From: Avena insularis
Taxonomy: Eukaryota; Streptophyta; Magnoliopsida; Poales; Poaceae
Reading direction: 5' to 3'
Assembly: GCA_023614405.1 (NCBI GenBank)
Contig: CM042684.1
Location: 473,751,650 to 473,815,649, forward strand
DNA: 64,000 nucleotides
Part shown: piece after piece, positions 34,504-45,108 of the stretch
How positions within the stretch are numbered: position 1 is the first letter of the stretch
Layout: every line of letters begins with the position of its first letter
Notes under the pieces: model-generated
The model's database searches: none
What the model saw: the letters and a program-made list of their open reading frames with translations, nothing else
What the model was told of the DNA's origin: nothing
Program-made: the position numbers and the translations under genes

Positions 34504-35604
34504 CTAGGGGTAGAAGCGTCGTAGTTGTGCGACGTTCCAAGGGTTGGAGTATGCGACTCCTGTCTCTAAATCTTGAAGGCGATAGGCGCCACCTGGGATT
34601 ACTTCTGTAATTACGTACGGTCCTTCCCAGGGGGACTCGAGCTTGAGATGTCCCTGCTGCTTCAGTCGCAGGACCAGGTCACCTTCGACGAAGGATCTGG
34701 GGCGAAGCCTTCTATTGTGGTAGTTGCGCAGGTTCTGCTGGTAGATCGTGGATCTTTCTGCGGCGATTTCTCTTGCTTCGTCAAGGAGGTCGACGGAGTC
34801 TTCGAGTGCAAGGGATGACTCTTGCTCGTTGTAAGCGACCACGCGCGACGCCTTGTACCGTACTTCAGCGGGTAGTACTGCCTCTGCTCCGTGCACCATA
34901 AAGAATGGCGTGTAGCCCGTGGCGCTGTTTGGAGTTGTACGTAGGCTCCAGAGTACGGATTGTAGTTCATCTGGCTAGCAACCCGCGGCTTGTTCGAGTG
35001 GCCGAAGGAGTCACTTCTTGATGCCGCTGCAGACGAGCCCGTTTGCTTTTTCCACCTGACCGTTGGTCTGTGGATGCGCTACTGAGGCGTAGCTGATGTT
35101 GATCCCTAGGTTTTCGCAGAATTCTTGGAACTCCTTGGATGTGAAGTTCGTCCCATTGTCGGTGATGATGTTGTGCGGCACGCCAAAGCGGTAGACGATG
35201 GACTCGAAGAATTTGACTGCACTGTGCCCTGATTGGTTGGTCACCGGCATAGCTTCGATCCACTTGGTGAATTTGTCGACTGCAACCAAGAGGTAGATGT
35301 AACCTCCAAGCGAGGACCTTGGAAGCTTGCCAACCATGTCGAGCCCCCACCGTGCGAAGGGCCATGCCAATGGAATAGGCCGTAGTTCTGCGCCTAGTGC
35401 GTGTGGCTTGTCCGCGAATCGCTGGAAAGCATTGCACATTTGGACTATGTCCTTGGCGTCGCGCATGGCCGTGGGCCAGTAAAATCCAGCTCGTAGAGCT
35501 TTGGCAACGAGGGCGCGACTGCCGGCGTGGTGCCCGCAGGTCCCTTCATGGATGTCGAGGAGAACTGCTCTTCCATCGGCCATGGAGATGCATCGTTGTA
35601 GCAC
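34504..35604 (-). pseudogene. Tat integrase
   Basis: Reading leftward, the zinc-binding region has HEGTCGHHAG but then CNAFQRFA, where relatives have CxxC: the last zinc ligand is Phe. The core has WGLDMVGKLP (Asp), TDNGTNFTSKEF (Asp) and HPQTNGQVEKANG (Glu). After a frameshift near 34960 the C-terminal part MVHGAEAVLPAEVRY continues to a GPYVITEVIPGGAYRL module and stops at 34504. The catalytic triad is present, but the lost ligand and the shift make it inactive. Confidence 0.85.
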
Positions 35605-35777
35605 TCCTGTGATGCTGCGTTTATATAGTTCGCCGTTGATAATGGCGAATGCCTTGGAGTGCCACGCGATGTGCCGTGCATCTGTCGGTCATCCGGTAGT
35701 CTCTTGCTGAGGAGGTACGTAATGTACGGTTGCGTCCAAGATTGCTCGATCATCATGACGCTCATTCGTCCCTCGAG

Positions 35778-36878
35778 TCATGTGTCCAGCTCCAGGTCAT
35801 CGAGTGCCATTGGCTCATTGGGTGGCGTAGCCCCCGAGTCCGTGGCTGTGCTTGTTTTCCTCTCTGCGGCCTTTGGCTTGATGGAGCGTTCGCATATGCG
35901 CTCGAGAAATACCCCAGGTGGTATGGGGGCGCAGGTAGAGCCTATGTTGGCGAGTGCATCCGCCTCCTCGTTGCTTTCGCGACCGACGTGTCGCAACTCA
36001 CAACCATCAAAGTCTCCTTCGAGTGTATCGTAGAGGTCACGGTATGCGATCATGTTGTCGTTCAGTGCGTCGCACTCGTGCATTGTTTGGTTGACGATCA
36101 ACTTGGAGTTGCCATATATGATGAGCCTCTTGGCACCGCAGGCTTTTGCCATCCTCATCCCGTGCAACAGGGCCTCATATTCAGCCTCGTTGTTTGAGGC
36201 TGTGAACTGCATTCGCAGGATATACTTCAGCTTGTCCCCTTGAGGTGATGTCAGTATGACACCTGCGCCTGCTCCGTCTTTCCGCTTGGACCCATCGAAG
36301 TGCATTGTCCAGAGGTAGGACATATCTGGCTTGTCTGGGAGCTGGTTCTCCATCCAGTGCACGAGAAAGTCAGGGTGCACTTGCGACTTGATGGCGTCGT
36401 GTTTTTCGTATGTGATGTCTCGTGGAGACAGCTCTATTCCCCAAAGCGCGACTCGCCCCGTGGCGTCGGGGTTATTGAGGATATGTCCCAACGGGGCGTC
36501 GTTGACTACCACGATTGGGTGTTCCTGGAAGTAGTGGCGCAGTCGCCGGGCGGTCATAAAGACGCCGTACGCCAGCTTCTGGTAGTGCGGGTACTGCTGT
36601 TTTGTTGGCGTGAGGACCTCGCTGAGGTAGTATACCGGGCGTTGTACGCCGTGGACCTTGTTTTCCTCAGCTCGCTCGACGACGAGCACTGTGCTGACCA
36701 CCTGGTTGGTGGCGGAGATGTACAACAACAGTGGTTCCCTTTCTCGTGGAGTCACCAGTACTGGCGAAGTGGATAGCAGGCGCTTGAGATCTTCGAATGC
36801 TTCTTGCGCTTCATTGGTCCACTCGAATTTTTCGGCTTTGCGGAGGAGCTGGTAGAAGGGCAGTGCCTTTTCACCCAT
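35778..36878 (-). pseudogene. Tat RNase H followed by second RNase H-like domain
   Basis: The first part (EKALPFYQLLRKAEKFEW, EPLLLYISATNQVVS, YYLSEVLTPTKQQYPHYQ) is the RT-linked RNase H. The second part (MHFDGSKRKDGAGAGVIL, TASNNEAEYEALLHGM, YGNSKLIVNQ, RESNEEADALANIGS) is an RVT_3-type domain. Tat elements are known to carry such an additional, archaeal-type RNase H before integrase. Catalytic FDG, NEAEYEA and the ESNEEAD region are kept, but in the GDSxL-like motif Asp is Asn (YGNSKL). Confidence 0.85.
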
Positions 36879-36908
36879 CCGACTGATAAATCGACTGAGG
36901 GCCGCGAT

Positions 36909-37735
36909 TCATCCGGCCAGTTGCTGGACGCCTCTTATGTTCTTCGGATTCTCCATGGCCAGTATGGCTTTTATCTTCTTCGGGTTCGCCTCGATTCCCC
37001 TTGTGGAGATGAGATATCCGACGCATTTGTCTGGATTGAGCTTGATTCGGTAGCGATCGAGGTTGGCGAAGGTTTTGCGTAAATCATCGATTAGAGAGGC
37101 TTCCTCCTTGGTCTTGATTACTATGTCGTCGACATAGACTTGGATGTTGCGACCTAGTTGTTCCTTGAGGCAAGCCTGCATGCATCGCTGGTAGGTGGCT
37201 CCCGCGTTTTTTAGCCCGAAGGGCATTGTGTTGTAGCAGAACACACCAAAGGGCGTTGTAAACGCTGTTTTCTCCTGATCTTCCTCCTTCATTCGAATTT
37301 GATTATAGCCTAAGTAGGCGCCGAGGAAGCAGAGGCGCTCGCATCCCGCGGTGGAGTCAATGATCTGGTCGATCCGTGGCAGCGGAAAGTTATCTTTTGG
37401 GCAGTGCTTGTTTAAAGAAGTGAAGTCCACACACATCCGTAGGATATCCGTGTCCTTTTTTGGTACCAGATCAGACATGCGAGCCAAGTGCTTTCCTTGA
37501 TCTCGCGTATGAACTTGGCCTCGAGGAGTCTATTGATCTCCATTCCGACTGCCTGCGCTCGTGGCTCAGACAGTCGCCTAATTGTTTGCTTGACTGGCCT
37601 TGCGTCGGGGTTGACGTTGAGTGCGTGCTCGGCGAATTCCTTGGGAACTCTTGGCATGTCCGTAGGACACCAGGCAAAAATTTCCCAGTGCTCACGGAGG
37701 AATTCGACGAGCGCGAGTTCCTATGCGGGACTTAA
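36909..37735 (-). pseudogene. Tat reverse transcriptase
   Basis: The N-terminal part MPRVPKEFAEHALNV and RLLEAKFIREIKES runs leftward from 37657. A frameshift near 37470 leads to DLVPKKDTDILRMCVDF, CPKDNFPLPRIDQIID, FGLKNAGATYQR and the catalytic YVDD (VYVDDIVIKTK). A TAG at 37721-37723 separates it from protease, where relatives read CAG. The frame ends with TGA just before the RNase H frame. Confidence 0.87.
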
Positions 37736-38615
37736 GTTGTTGGCGATGAGGGCCGTCTTAGCGGGGTCTGATGGATGGACCTGCACCTTCTTTGTGTGCA
37801 CAAATGAGTCGAAGGAGAGGTCAGGTGAGCTTGGCCTGCTCAGAGGAGGCAGACTGTTGTTTGTCGTCTCTTTTAGTCTTGCGAGTTCCTCCTGCATGCC
37901 AAAGGACTGGGAGATTCTGTTGAATTCCATGTCGCAACTGTCAGATCGCTCGAAACTCCCGTTGATCGTTATGACGCTGTTGGGTCCTGGCATTTTCATC
38001 TGCAGGTAGGCATAGTGGGCACTGCCATGAACCTAGCAAATGCGACGCGCCCAAGGATGCAATGGTATTGTGAGGGCCAGTCGACGACCTCAAAGTCGAT
38101 GCGCTCGCGCCGGAAGTTCTTCGGCATGCCGAAGATGACGTCGAGGTTGATTTTGCCCAGGGGTATACGCCCTTCCCTGGGACGATGCCATGGAATGTTG
38201 TGTCCGATGCCTCCAGGCAGGTTAGCGGGATCCTCATTGCTCGCAAGGTACTCGCGAATATGAGGTTGATGCCACTTCCGCCGTCCATGAAGATGCAACT
38301 CATGTCGAAACCTCCAATTTGCGCCTCGAGTACGAGGGGGCAATGACCTGGGTGAGGTATCTGAGGCGGGTGGTCGCTTTTGTCGAAGGTGATGCACGAC
38401 TCACTACCGCTGAGGTACTCAGTGGTGGATGGTGGTGAGTGCATGGCCAAGTTGACTTGGCGAGTGATGGCCTTCTGCACCCTGTTGGAGGGGCGCCCAT
38501 TTTGGATCATCATGGTACGCATGGCCCGTGGATACGGTTCGCCCCCGTGGTGCTGGTCCGGTGCGGCTCCGTTCGGGGGTGGTCCAGGTGGTGGTGGTGG
38601 TGCGCCATGTGCCAC
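37721..38615 (-). pseudogene. Tat aspartic protease
   Basis: The frame shows CIFMDGGSGINLIFASTL, the Tat-type active-site motif (DGGSG). A frameshift near 38150 moves to LDVIFGMPKNFRRERIDF and YHCILGRVAFARFMAVP, the second half of the fold. A final segment (MKMPGPNSVITINGSFER) continues to the TAG at 37721. A proline/glycine-rich start (MAHGAPPPPPGPPP) overlaps the end of gag in another frame. Confidence 0.8.
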
Positions 38616-40886
38616 GGCGCTGGGCGCTCAGAGCCTCTTTCGACTGCATTGCGGTTCATCCGAACCAATCCCTCGTGTAGCTTGAGGAACTCGCGGCAGT
38701 CCTTGAGGAGGTGGCTAGACTTTCTCTTGCCATCATGCTTGTTGATGTAGAAGTGTACCGTGCATGGCCCGGACAGTTTGTCCTCGATGGAGGTCGCGGG
38801 TGCCTCATCGCGAGTGCGGCGTTGCCACACTTGCGTGGTTTTCCCAGAGTCGCGGTATTTGTCGCTACGGTATCCGTTGTTACGATTATCGTCGCGTCTA
38901 TCGGCGTAGCCGGCCGCGACCATGTTGACGTCGTCATGGTCATCGTAGATGCGCATGCAGCATTTGCCTCGGCGGTCGCGCCTGCGCTCAAGTTCTGCCT
39001 CCTCATCGGAGTGGGCGCGGTTCTTCACCGAATCTTCTCCATCGGCCCACTGATTCGTGATCTCCATTAGGTGGTCGATGATTTGGGTCTTTGAGCGGCC
39101 TAGCTCCTCCCTTAGTTCCATGCGGCGGACACCACCGTTGAATGCATCAATCGCGCGGTCTTCCGAGATGTTCTCCGCGGAGTTCTTGATGATGGACCAC
39201 CTTTGAATGTAAGAGTGCAGCGATTCGCCAGATCTTTGCTGGAAGCATCTCAGCTCTTCGATTGATGCCAGCCGCTTGTACGTGCCCTTAAATTTGCGCA
39301 CGAAGCTGTAAACCAGCTCATCCCAGCTGCGAATGGATCCACATGGGAGGTTATTGAGCCATGCTCGGGCGGCGCCCTGCAGCTGTAGCTGCAAGCATTG
39401 CATAGTAGTGCTTCAACTGCCTCCATGGAGTCTGACGGAGGAGATGTGGTCCTCCAGCCAGATCTTGGGGTCCTGTAGACCGTCAAACTTCGGGTTCTCC
39501 GACGGGAGTTTGAACCCCTTAGGCATTCGCTTTAGCCTAATGGATCTGCTGAAGCATCTGGCGCCACAGAGCTCCACGTCCTCCTCTTCTGAGTCAGTCG
39601 ATCGAGCAGGTCGTGCTCTTGATTTGTCGATCTTGCGCTGCGTGATGTCATCACGTGCGTCATAGTCGTGGTCATGTCGCTGTGAGCGGCAATGTCGAGA
39701 CAAGTCGTGGATGTCATCGCTGGATGAGGGCGAGGAATAACGCATTGCTAGCGCTTTGCCCTTCTTTGGCTCCGGTGTCGGCTCCTTGTCGAGGGCGGCC
39801 TCGATTAATCCCAAGCCCGCGATCGTAGATCAGTGCATGGTGGCTCGGGGGTCTCCAGCTGGTGGTTGGTTGTTCAAGAGGTACATTGTGGCCGCTGTCA
39901 CCACAGCCTGCGGCGTCTTGGGGACCACGTTGCCCCTAGTGTCGACTGTCATAGAGCCGAAGTCGAGGACCTTTGCAGCCTCTATGCGTTCCTGCTCGAT
40001 GAGGTGAGGCATCCAAGACTGCCTCTTCTTGGTGAGGTGCTCATTGCCCCTTGAGGAGGATCCCCCGTAGGAGGAGAGTCCAGCACGACGAAGGCTCGAC
40101 TCGTCTGCCGCCTTTTTGCGTGCCTCGAGTTGCGCGATTGTTTGTACCTGGCATTTGAATTCTTCCTTCAGGAGCCAGTGATAGCCCATCAGCAGTTCTT
40201 GCGGGGATCCGAAGGGTAGAGGGGTGCCTCTTAGGGTCTCGCGGCAGCGAGCCCATTCTTGCTCGTTGAGCCTGATTACGACGCGTTCGCCGGTTTGCTC
40301 ATTTACTATGGTTGGAGGTTCGACTGTGCCTCCGTTGTCAACGGGGACGCGATTGCCACCGTTACCGCCATTGCCACCATTATCGGCGTTGGGTGGGTCG
40401 GTTCTATTACCGCGATTGCCGTCGTTGTCGTGGTTGGCAGAGGTGTCGCCCGCGTTGATGACGGCGCACATGAAGTAATTGGGGAAGCTGCTGCTTCCAC
40501 AACTCTCAGATCCGGAATCGTAGGTTCCATCTTCAGTGGCCAGATCGCTCAGATCGGAGTCACGACTGCTGTCGCTGACGGTGTTCTCGACTGTTGTCGG
40601 GGTGTTGAGCTTGCTAAGGGTGCCGATCGGTGGAGGGAACCATGATGCCGGGGCAATCGCCAGTGTTGTCGGATGATCAGGCATGCGAAGCGTGCCCATC
40701 TGACCAACTTGGAAGCGGAAGCTCCCAATCGCCAGGCTGACTCCGTCGCCCACAGACTCGAAGGTCGGGCGGGTGGACGGTGAAGTCGAAGGCGCCAAAG
40801 AGCTGGCGAATCTCCGCTGTTGCGGAGTTGTAGATCGTAGTTGATGGGGTCGAAGAAGCCGCAACATCAGCGCTCCCAATTCCCAT
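38510..40886 (-). pseudogene. Tat gag
   Basis: Frames 40879-39830, 39814-39413 and 39403-38510 form a long gag. It has an N-terminal region with asparagine/glycine-rich repeats (NADNGGNGGNGGN) and the capsid core FDGLQDPKIWLEDHISSV, then AARAWLNNLPCGSIRSWDEL and FQQRSGESLHSYIQRWS. A charged tail with CTVHFYINKHDGKRKSSHLL follows, a degraded zinc-binding region. TGA near 39829 and a shift near 39410 break it. The start is uncertain: the first ATG (40886) overlaps the PBS and is partly created by a G-to-A change there. Confidence 0.8.
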
Positions 40887-40899
40887 AGACGACGCTAGT
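40881..40899 (-). other. Tat primer-binding site, decayed
   Basis: On the minus strand the LTR is followed by ACTAGCGTCGTCTATGGGA. Active relatives carry TGGCGCCGTCTGTGGGA at this spot. The three differences are all transitions (G to A twice, C to T once), consistent with cytosine deamination on both strands. Confidence 0.65.
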
Positions 40900-41388
40900 T
40901 GACGAGGGTTTAACTCGTCAATGCCCATTGTTATGGACTTGGGTTTTGGAGAAGGAGGGAGCGCTGGAGACATATATCGGCTAGCAAACAAGCACACAGG
41001 GGACAAAGGATTTACCCAGGTTCAGGCCTCGTAGAGGTCCCTACTCCTACTTGTTTGCTCGTGGAATTATCAAGGAAGTCGAAAGTTACAATGGTGCGCA
41101 AATGTAATCTGGTGAGGGTTGTGGAAACTAGGGTTGCATTTGTCCTCCTCACCGCCCCCTCCTAGCCTTTATATAGATAGGCCAGGTCTCGGGTAGCAGG
41201 TCGAGTCGGTTACAAGTTAGGGTTTTCCCCTTCAAACTTTCTATCTTTAGCTTCTTCTTCTTCTTCAAGCAATCGAGAGTCCGCAGGTTACTCGAGTCCT
41301 TTCATCTGGGCCTTGGCGACACCGTGGGCTTGTGCATATTTGGACCGTATATACCAAGCTCGAGTACCTGTAGGGTATACCCATGTCA
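40900..41388 (-). repeat. Tat 5' LTR (right in window)
   Basis: It begins TGACGAGGG and ends CATGTCA on the plus strand, like its partner. The minus-strand TATA-like TATATAAAG lies at about 41167-41175. The TSD ACTGG follows at 41389-41393. Confidence 0.92.
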
Positions 41389-41393
41389 ACTGG

Positions 41394-42370
41394 CGTATAG
41401 GTTCACCTCCACCCGGGCCAGACGGACGCGGGCATACAGGTGCAAGGCCGCCCAAGAACAGCCAGAAGGATAGGTGCAGCTCGGCGCCATGAGCGACTCG
41501 GTTCAGCGAACGTGCCGCCGCCGGTGCATACGTGCATGGCTTTGAGGCGCTTGTGCACCATGCCATGCATATGCATCGTGAGCTGCTTGATGGTGCGTAC
41601 AGATCGTGAGTTGCGCTGTGTTTGATGTACAGGTTCAGCTTGGCTCCGGACGCAGCTCTCGACGTGCAGTTTTGCGACCGATGCACAGGAGTAGCCCGAA
41701 GCGCAGACTTGCGAGTCGGATAACGCCCTGACACCACCCCTACGTGATCGTGAGACGGAACTTGTCACGCCGGCTGTCATAAACTCGACGTCGCGCCAAG
41801 ATGAAGAAACCGACCAATCCGACTATGCCGACTTGAGCGCGCTTTGGTTTTATATCGATGCTGGTCTCTTGATAAAATACACCCGTGAGGCATACCCCTT
41901 TCACACCCCGACGAAGCCGCAAAGTCGTCAAGAAGTCCTAACCAAGCGGAATGCATCCATCTACATCAACAACTCTTCATCGCCGTTCAAGACTGACGAG
42001 GCACAACGGCAAGGGCGGGCGAGGCCGAAGCGAATGCCATGTTTTCAGCGGCACGGGTACCAATGAGAACACGGGCTCTGCCGCTGCCCACACACACCAC
42101 CGCCATCATTATGCATGCAGGACATGAAGCGAAGATGACGAAGACGACCACACGGCTTAATCAGAGGTGTCTCGCGGTGTAACCCACAAGAGTAATTAAC
42201 CGGGAGTCTTCCGAGGCCCCGGGAATCAGGAGACTGCAATCGCCATTGTCATGCTGGCCGCGCCAGTAGGCCATGGAGCGCAACATGTGGGAATTGTATG
42301 TGTTGTCTATATGATTAATGAAATACTTTTCCCTTCTCTATTTGTTCTTTTGTGTATTTATTAGATACAC
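41394..42370. other. Unassigned GC-rich region, right part
   Basis: This continues the sequence interrupted at 28365. It is GC-rich with motifs of the form GTACAGGTTCARCTYGGC near 28323, 41396 and 41628, which hints at a degenerate internal repeat. No frame is recognisable. Near the end ATGATTAATGAAATAC (about 42310-42325) could serve as a polyadenylation region. Together with 26798-28365 it is the only sizeable part of the window that I cannot assign to a transposon. Confidence 0.4.
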
Positions 42371-42899
42371 TGGCACGCCCGCACTATTTCTTTTTCTTTA
42401 TCGTACCCTGGTGCGTATGAGAGAACTACCCGCTACCGCAAGTACTCGCGGAGGCGTCTTGTACATTTTTCTCATGTCAAACACACGACAGAGAGAAGAC
42501 ACATGTTTTTTTACCCAGGTTCGGGACCCTCGTGAGGAGGTAAATACCCTACTCCTGCTTGGTTTTATTGCTCGCATTACTTCGCGAGGGTTTATAGACA
42601 AGTGAATACCTTGGGTTTCTGATCCTAGGGATCGACCTCTTGTAAGGCCAGGGTGGCCTCTCTTTTATAGGGGCATCGGACACCTTCCCCCAATTTGTTT
42701 GGGCGGGAAGGGTTGCCACATTTCCGCCCAGGGAGAGATGGTATACATGTTGGGCCACGCAGAGATAAACAAAACTTTTTACCCCTACGTGGTACACCCA
42801 AGATCCAGCTCAGGTTATGGGCCACGAGATTACCACTAGACGCGCAGATGCGGAAGTTGATGTAGCGTGTCGAGGCAATGCCAAACGATCCCACTAACA
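42371..42899 (-). repeat. Gypsy LTR remnant, minus strand
   Basis: The reverse complement starts TGTTAGTGGGATCG and ends GGGCGTGCCA (529 bp), with CCTATAAAAGA as TATA box (42661-42671). It shares the motif TTTACCCAGGTTCRGG followed by CTACTCCTGCT with the Tat LTRs, so it belongs to a related family. GTCCCCCAGATCC at 42900-42912 is a PPT on the minus strand. It is therefore a 3' LTR whose internal region was lost. No matching TSD was found. Confidence 0.7.
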
Positions 42900-42912
42900 G
42901 TCCCCCAGATCC

Positions 42913-44105
42913 TACATATAGCTCCTCCGCAGATCCCCATGAGCCCTGTCTCTAGCGCCGCACGTGCAACGCCTCTATTGGTATCCACACATACAGGAAG
43001 GAGCTTCAGACAGAGGATTGCTAGATCCTGTCTAGCCCAAAATGGAAGTGGAGAAAGTGACAGCTAGGTCAGGGACTATCCCTTGTCACTCCACTTATAT
43101 ACACTCCTAGTTAGGCTCAACGTTTGAGGCCCATCTAGGCCATACTCCATTCTCCACATGGATCTAATCCACATGGGCTCCTTACCCTTAAGTGTGTGAC
43201 CCTGTAGGTTAACATACACTTGGACACGACATAAGCTACTCCTACAAGTATCCCGTCATGGCTTTGAGTCCAACTCACTCCCATGAACACTCGGTCTCAA
43301 GTCAATAGATGGTAGCGGCCTCTAGCAAGACGTGCCATCTCCCAAGTGTCGTAAAGTCAGAAGACGAACCTTCAGTGTGACTTTCGTCCAAGTCCCTTTG
43401 CCTCACGATATACTTGTTAAGCTATAGGCGAGTAGTTGACATCCCTTTAATAGCTTAACTCTCTTCTTGTACGATGATGTGTGATTCACTGTACTAACTC
43501 TTAGTCCGACTCCTCAGTTAACACTTAATAGAGTAGCGCATGGCCATGCTTCCGAATCATATCACACGAGAGGACCCAGAGAATATCTCTCCATTACGGA
43601 GGGGAAAATCCCATCTTGGTAATTCATGTCACGCAGCTTGCTTCACAACCAACCCGAACTCTACCTTTGTAACTTCCCATTTACGGAACAACGTTTGATA
43701 TAACCTAAGTTGGCGATCCATAACTCGGATCATGCAATCGCCTCAGGTCAAAGGATTCCATTGCTTGAGACTGCAAATGAAAACATGCTCATTGCATCTC
43801 AACTGTGGTTCAGTCCGACTCGCTAAACTCTTTAGCCGAATCAATGTAAGTCAGAATAGAATCAGCATGCCCATGACAAGTGGAACCGTGTCATCAGCCG
43901 ACTTGCACATTGGTCTAAGTTGTGTGTCCAGCACAACCTCAATGACCAAGGACAATCTAGTATGAACAATCATAAATATATAGTTCCACAACTAAATCAC
44001 GTATTCAGCGATACATATCTGATGTTCATACAAGGACAACTTTACTTTATGAATACTTTGGGAAATATCATCAACCATGATTGCCTCTAGGACATATTCC
44101 CAACA
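42913..44105 (-). repeat. Copia 3' LTR, minus strand
   Basis: The reverse complement starts TGTTGGGAATATGTCCTAGA at 44105, one of the standard starts of Triticeae Copia LTRs, and is preceded by the PPT-like CAAGTGGGAGAC (44106-44117). The left edge is uncertain because the sequence runs into the older Gypsy PPT/LTR without a visible CA end or TSD. It belongs to the Copia element whose coding part lies at 44106-45108 and 55773-57050. Confidence 0.7.
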
Positions 44106-44194
44106 GTCTCCCACTTGCACTAGAGTCAATCATCCTGACATCACATGTCCAGGCATCGAATGCCCATGGCTCTTATGTGCGCGTCATGCTTAGG

Positions 44195-45108
44195 CTATGG
44201 AAGTGGCTTTGTCAACGGATCTGCAATGTTTGCATCCGTGTGTACCTTGCAAAACTTCATATCATCCTGATCCACGAACTGGCGAATCAGGTGGTATCGC
44301 ATGAGTATATGTTTGTTCTTCTGGTGTTTCCTTGGTTCCTTGACTTGTGTAATAGCACCATTGTTGTCACAATACACATCTAACAAATTGGACGAGCCCT
44401 GAACCACATCAAGATCAATCAGGAAGTTCCTGATCCAAACAGCTTCCTTTGCCGCCTCCGAGGCAGTAATATACTCATCCTCTATTGTAGATGCAGACAC
44501 AGTCTCTTGCTTGGAACTCTTCCAGCTCACAGCCCCTCCGTTCATTACAAACACGTACCCAGATTGCGAACGAGAATCATCTGAGTCAGTAAGGTAACTC
44601 GCATCCGTGTAACCCCTTACACCGAGTTCAACTTCACCTCCATAAACTAGGAACACATCCTTAGTTCTTCTCAAGTACTTAAGATTTTTCTTAACCGCCG
44701 CCCAGTGGATTTCTCTAGGGTTAGCCTGGTATCTGCTCAGAACACTTAGAGCATAGGAAATATCTAGCCTAGTACAAATCATGGCATACATGATGGATCC
44801 GACTGCCAAAGCATACGGAATCGCACTCATCCTACTTCGCTCATCAGTTGTCAAAGGACACTAAGTCTAAGTTTAATGCCATAGGACATCGGTAGGAACC
44901 CCTTCTTAGATGATTCCATGTTGAACTTCTTCAACACTTTGTCCAAATATGTACTATGGCTCAATCCCATGAGCTGCCTGGATCTATCTCTATAGATCAT
45001 GATTCCTAGTATATAAGTTGCCTCACCCAAGTCCTTCATCGAGAAACTCCTTTCCAATGACTCCTTGGTTTCTTGCAACATCTGGACATCATTTCCAATC
45101 AATAATAT
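44195..45108 (-). pseudogene. Copia RT C-terminus and RNase H
   Basis: After the insertion the frame reads LIGNDVQMLQ, SFSMKDLGEATYILGI and LSHSTYLDKVLKKF, the end of a Copia RT. A frameshift near 44852 leads to the RNase H: GYTDASYLTDSDDSRS, SGYVFVMNGGAVSWKSS, YCDNNGAITQVKEP and VHTDANIADPLTKPLP. Catalytic residues are kept. It ends at 44195 without the usual extra tail. Confidence 0.85.

Larger units (their letters stand above)
28366..41388 (-). mobile_element. Tat-lineage Ty3/Gypsy element with antisense extra genes
   Basis: The two LTRs of about 488 bp (TGACGAGGG to CATGTCA on the plus strand) are flanked by ACTGG at 28361-28365 and 41389-41393. Gag, protease, RT, RNase H, a second RNase H-like domain and integrase run on the minus strand from 40886 to 34504. 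Between integrase and the left LTR, on the plus strand, lie two genes (30145-33085, 33264-34086), one with clear introns. Short LTRs, the CTCGGGGGCTAC PPT and dual RNase H fit the Tat lineage. The coding frames are broken in many places. Confidence 0.92.
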
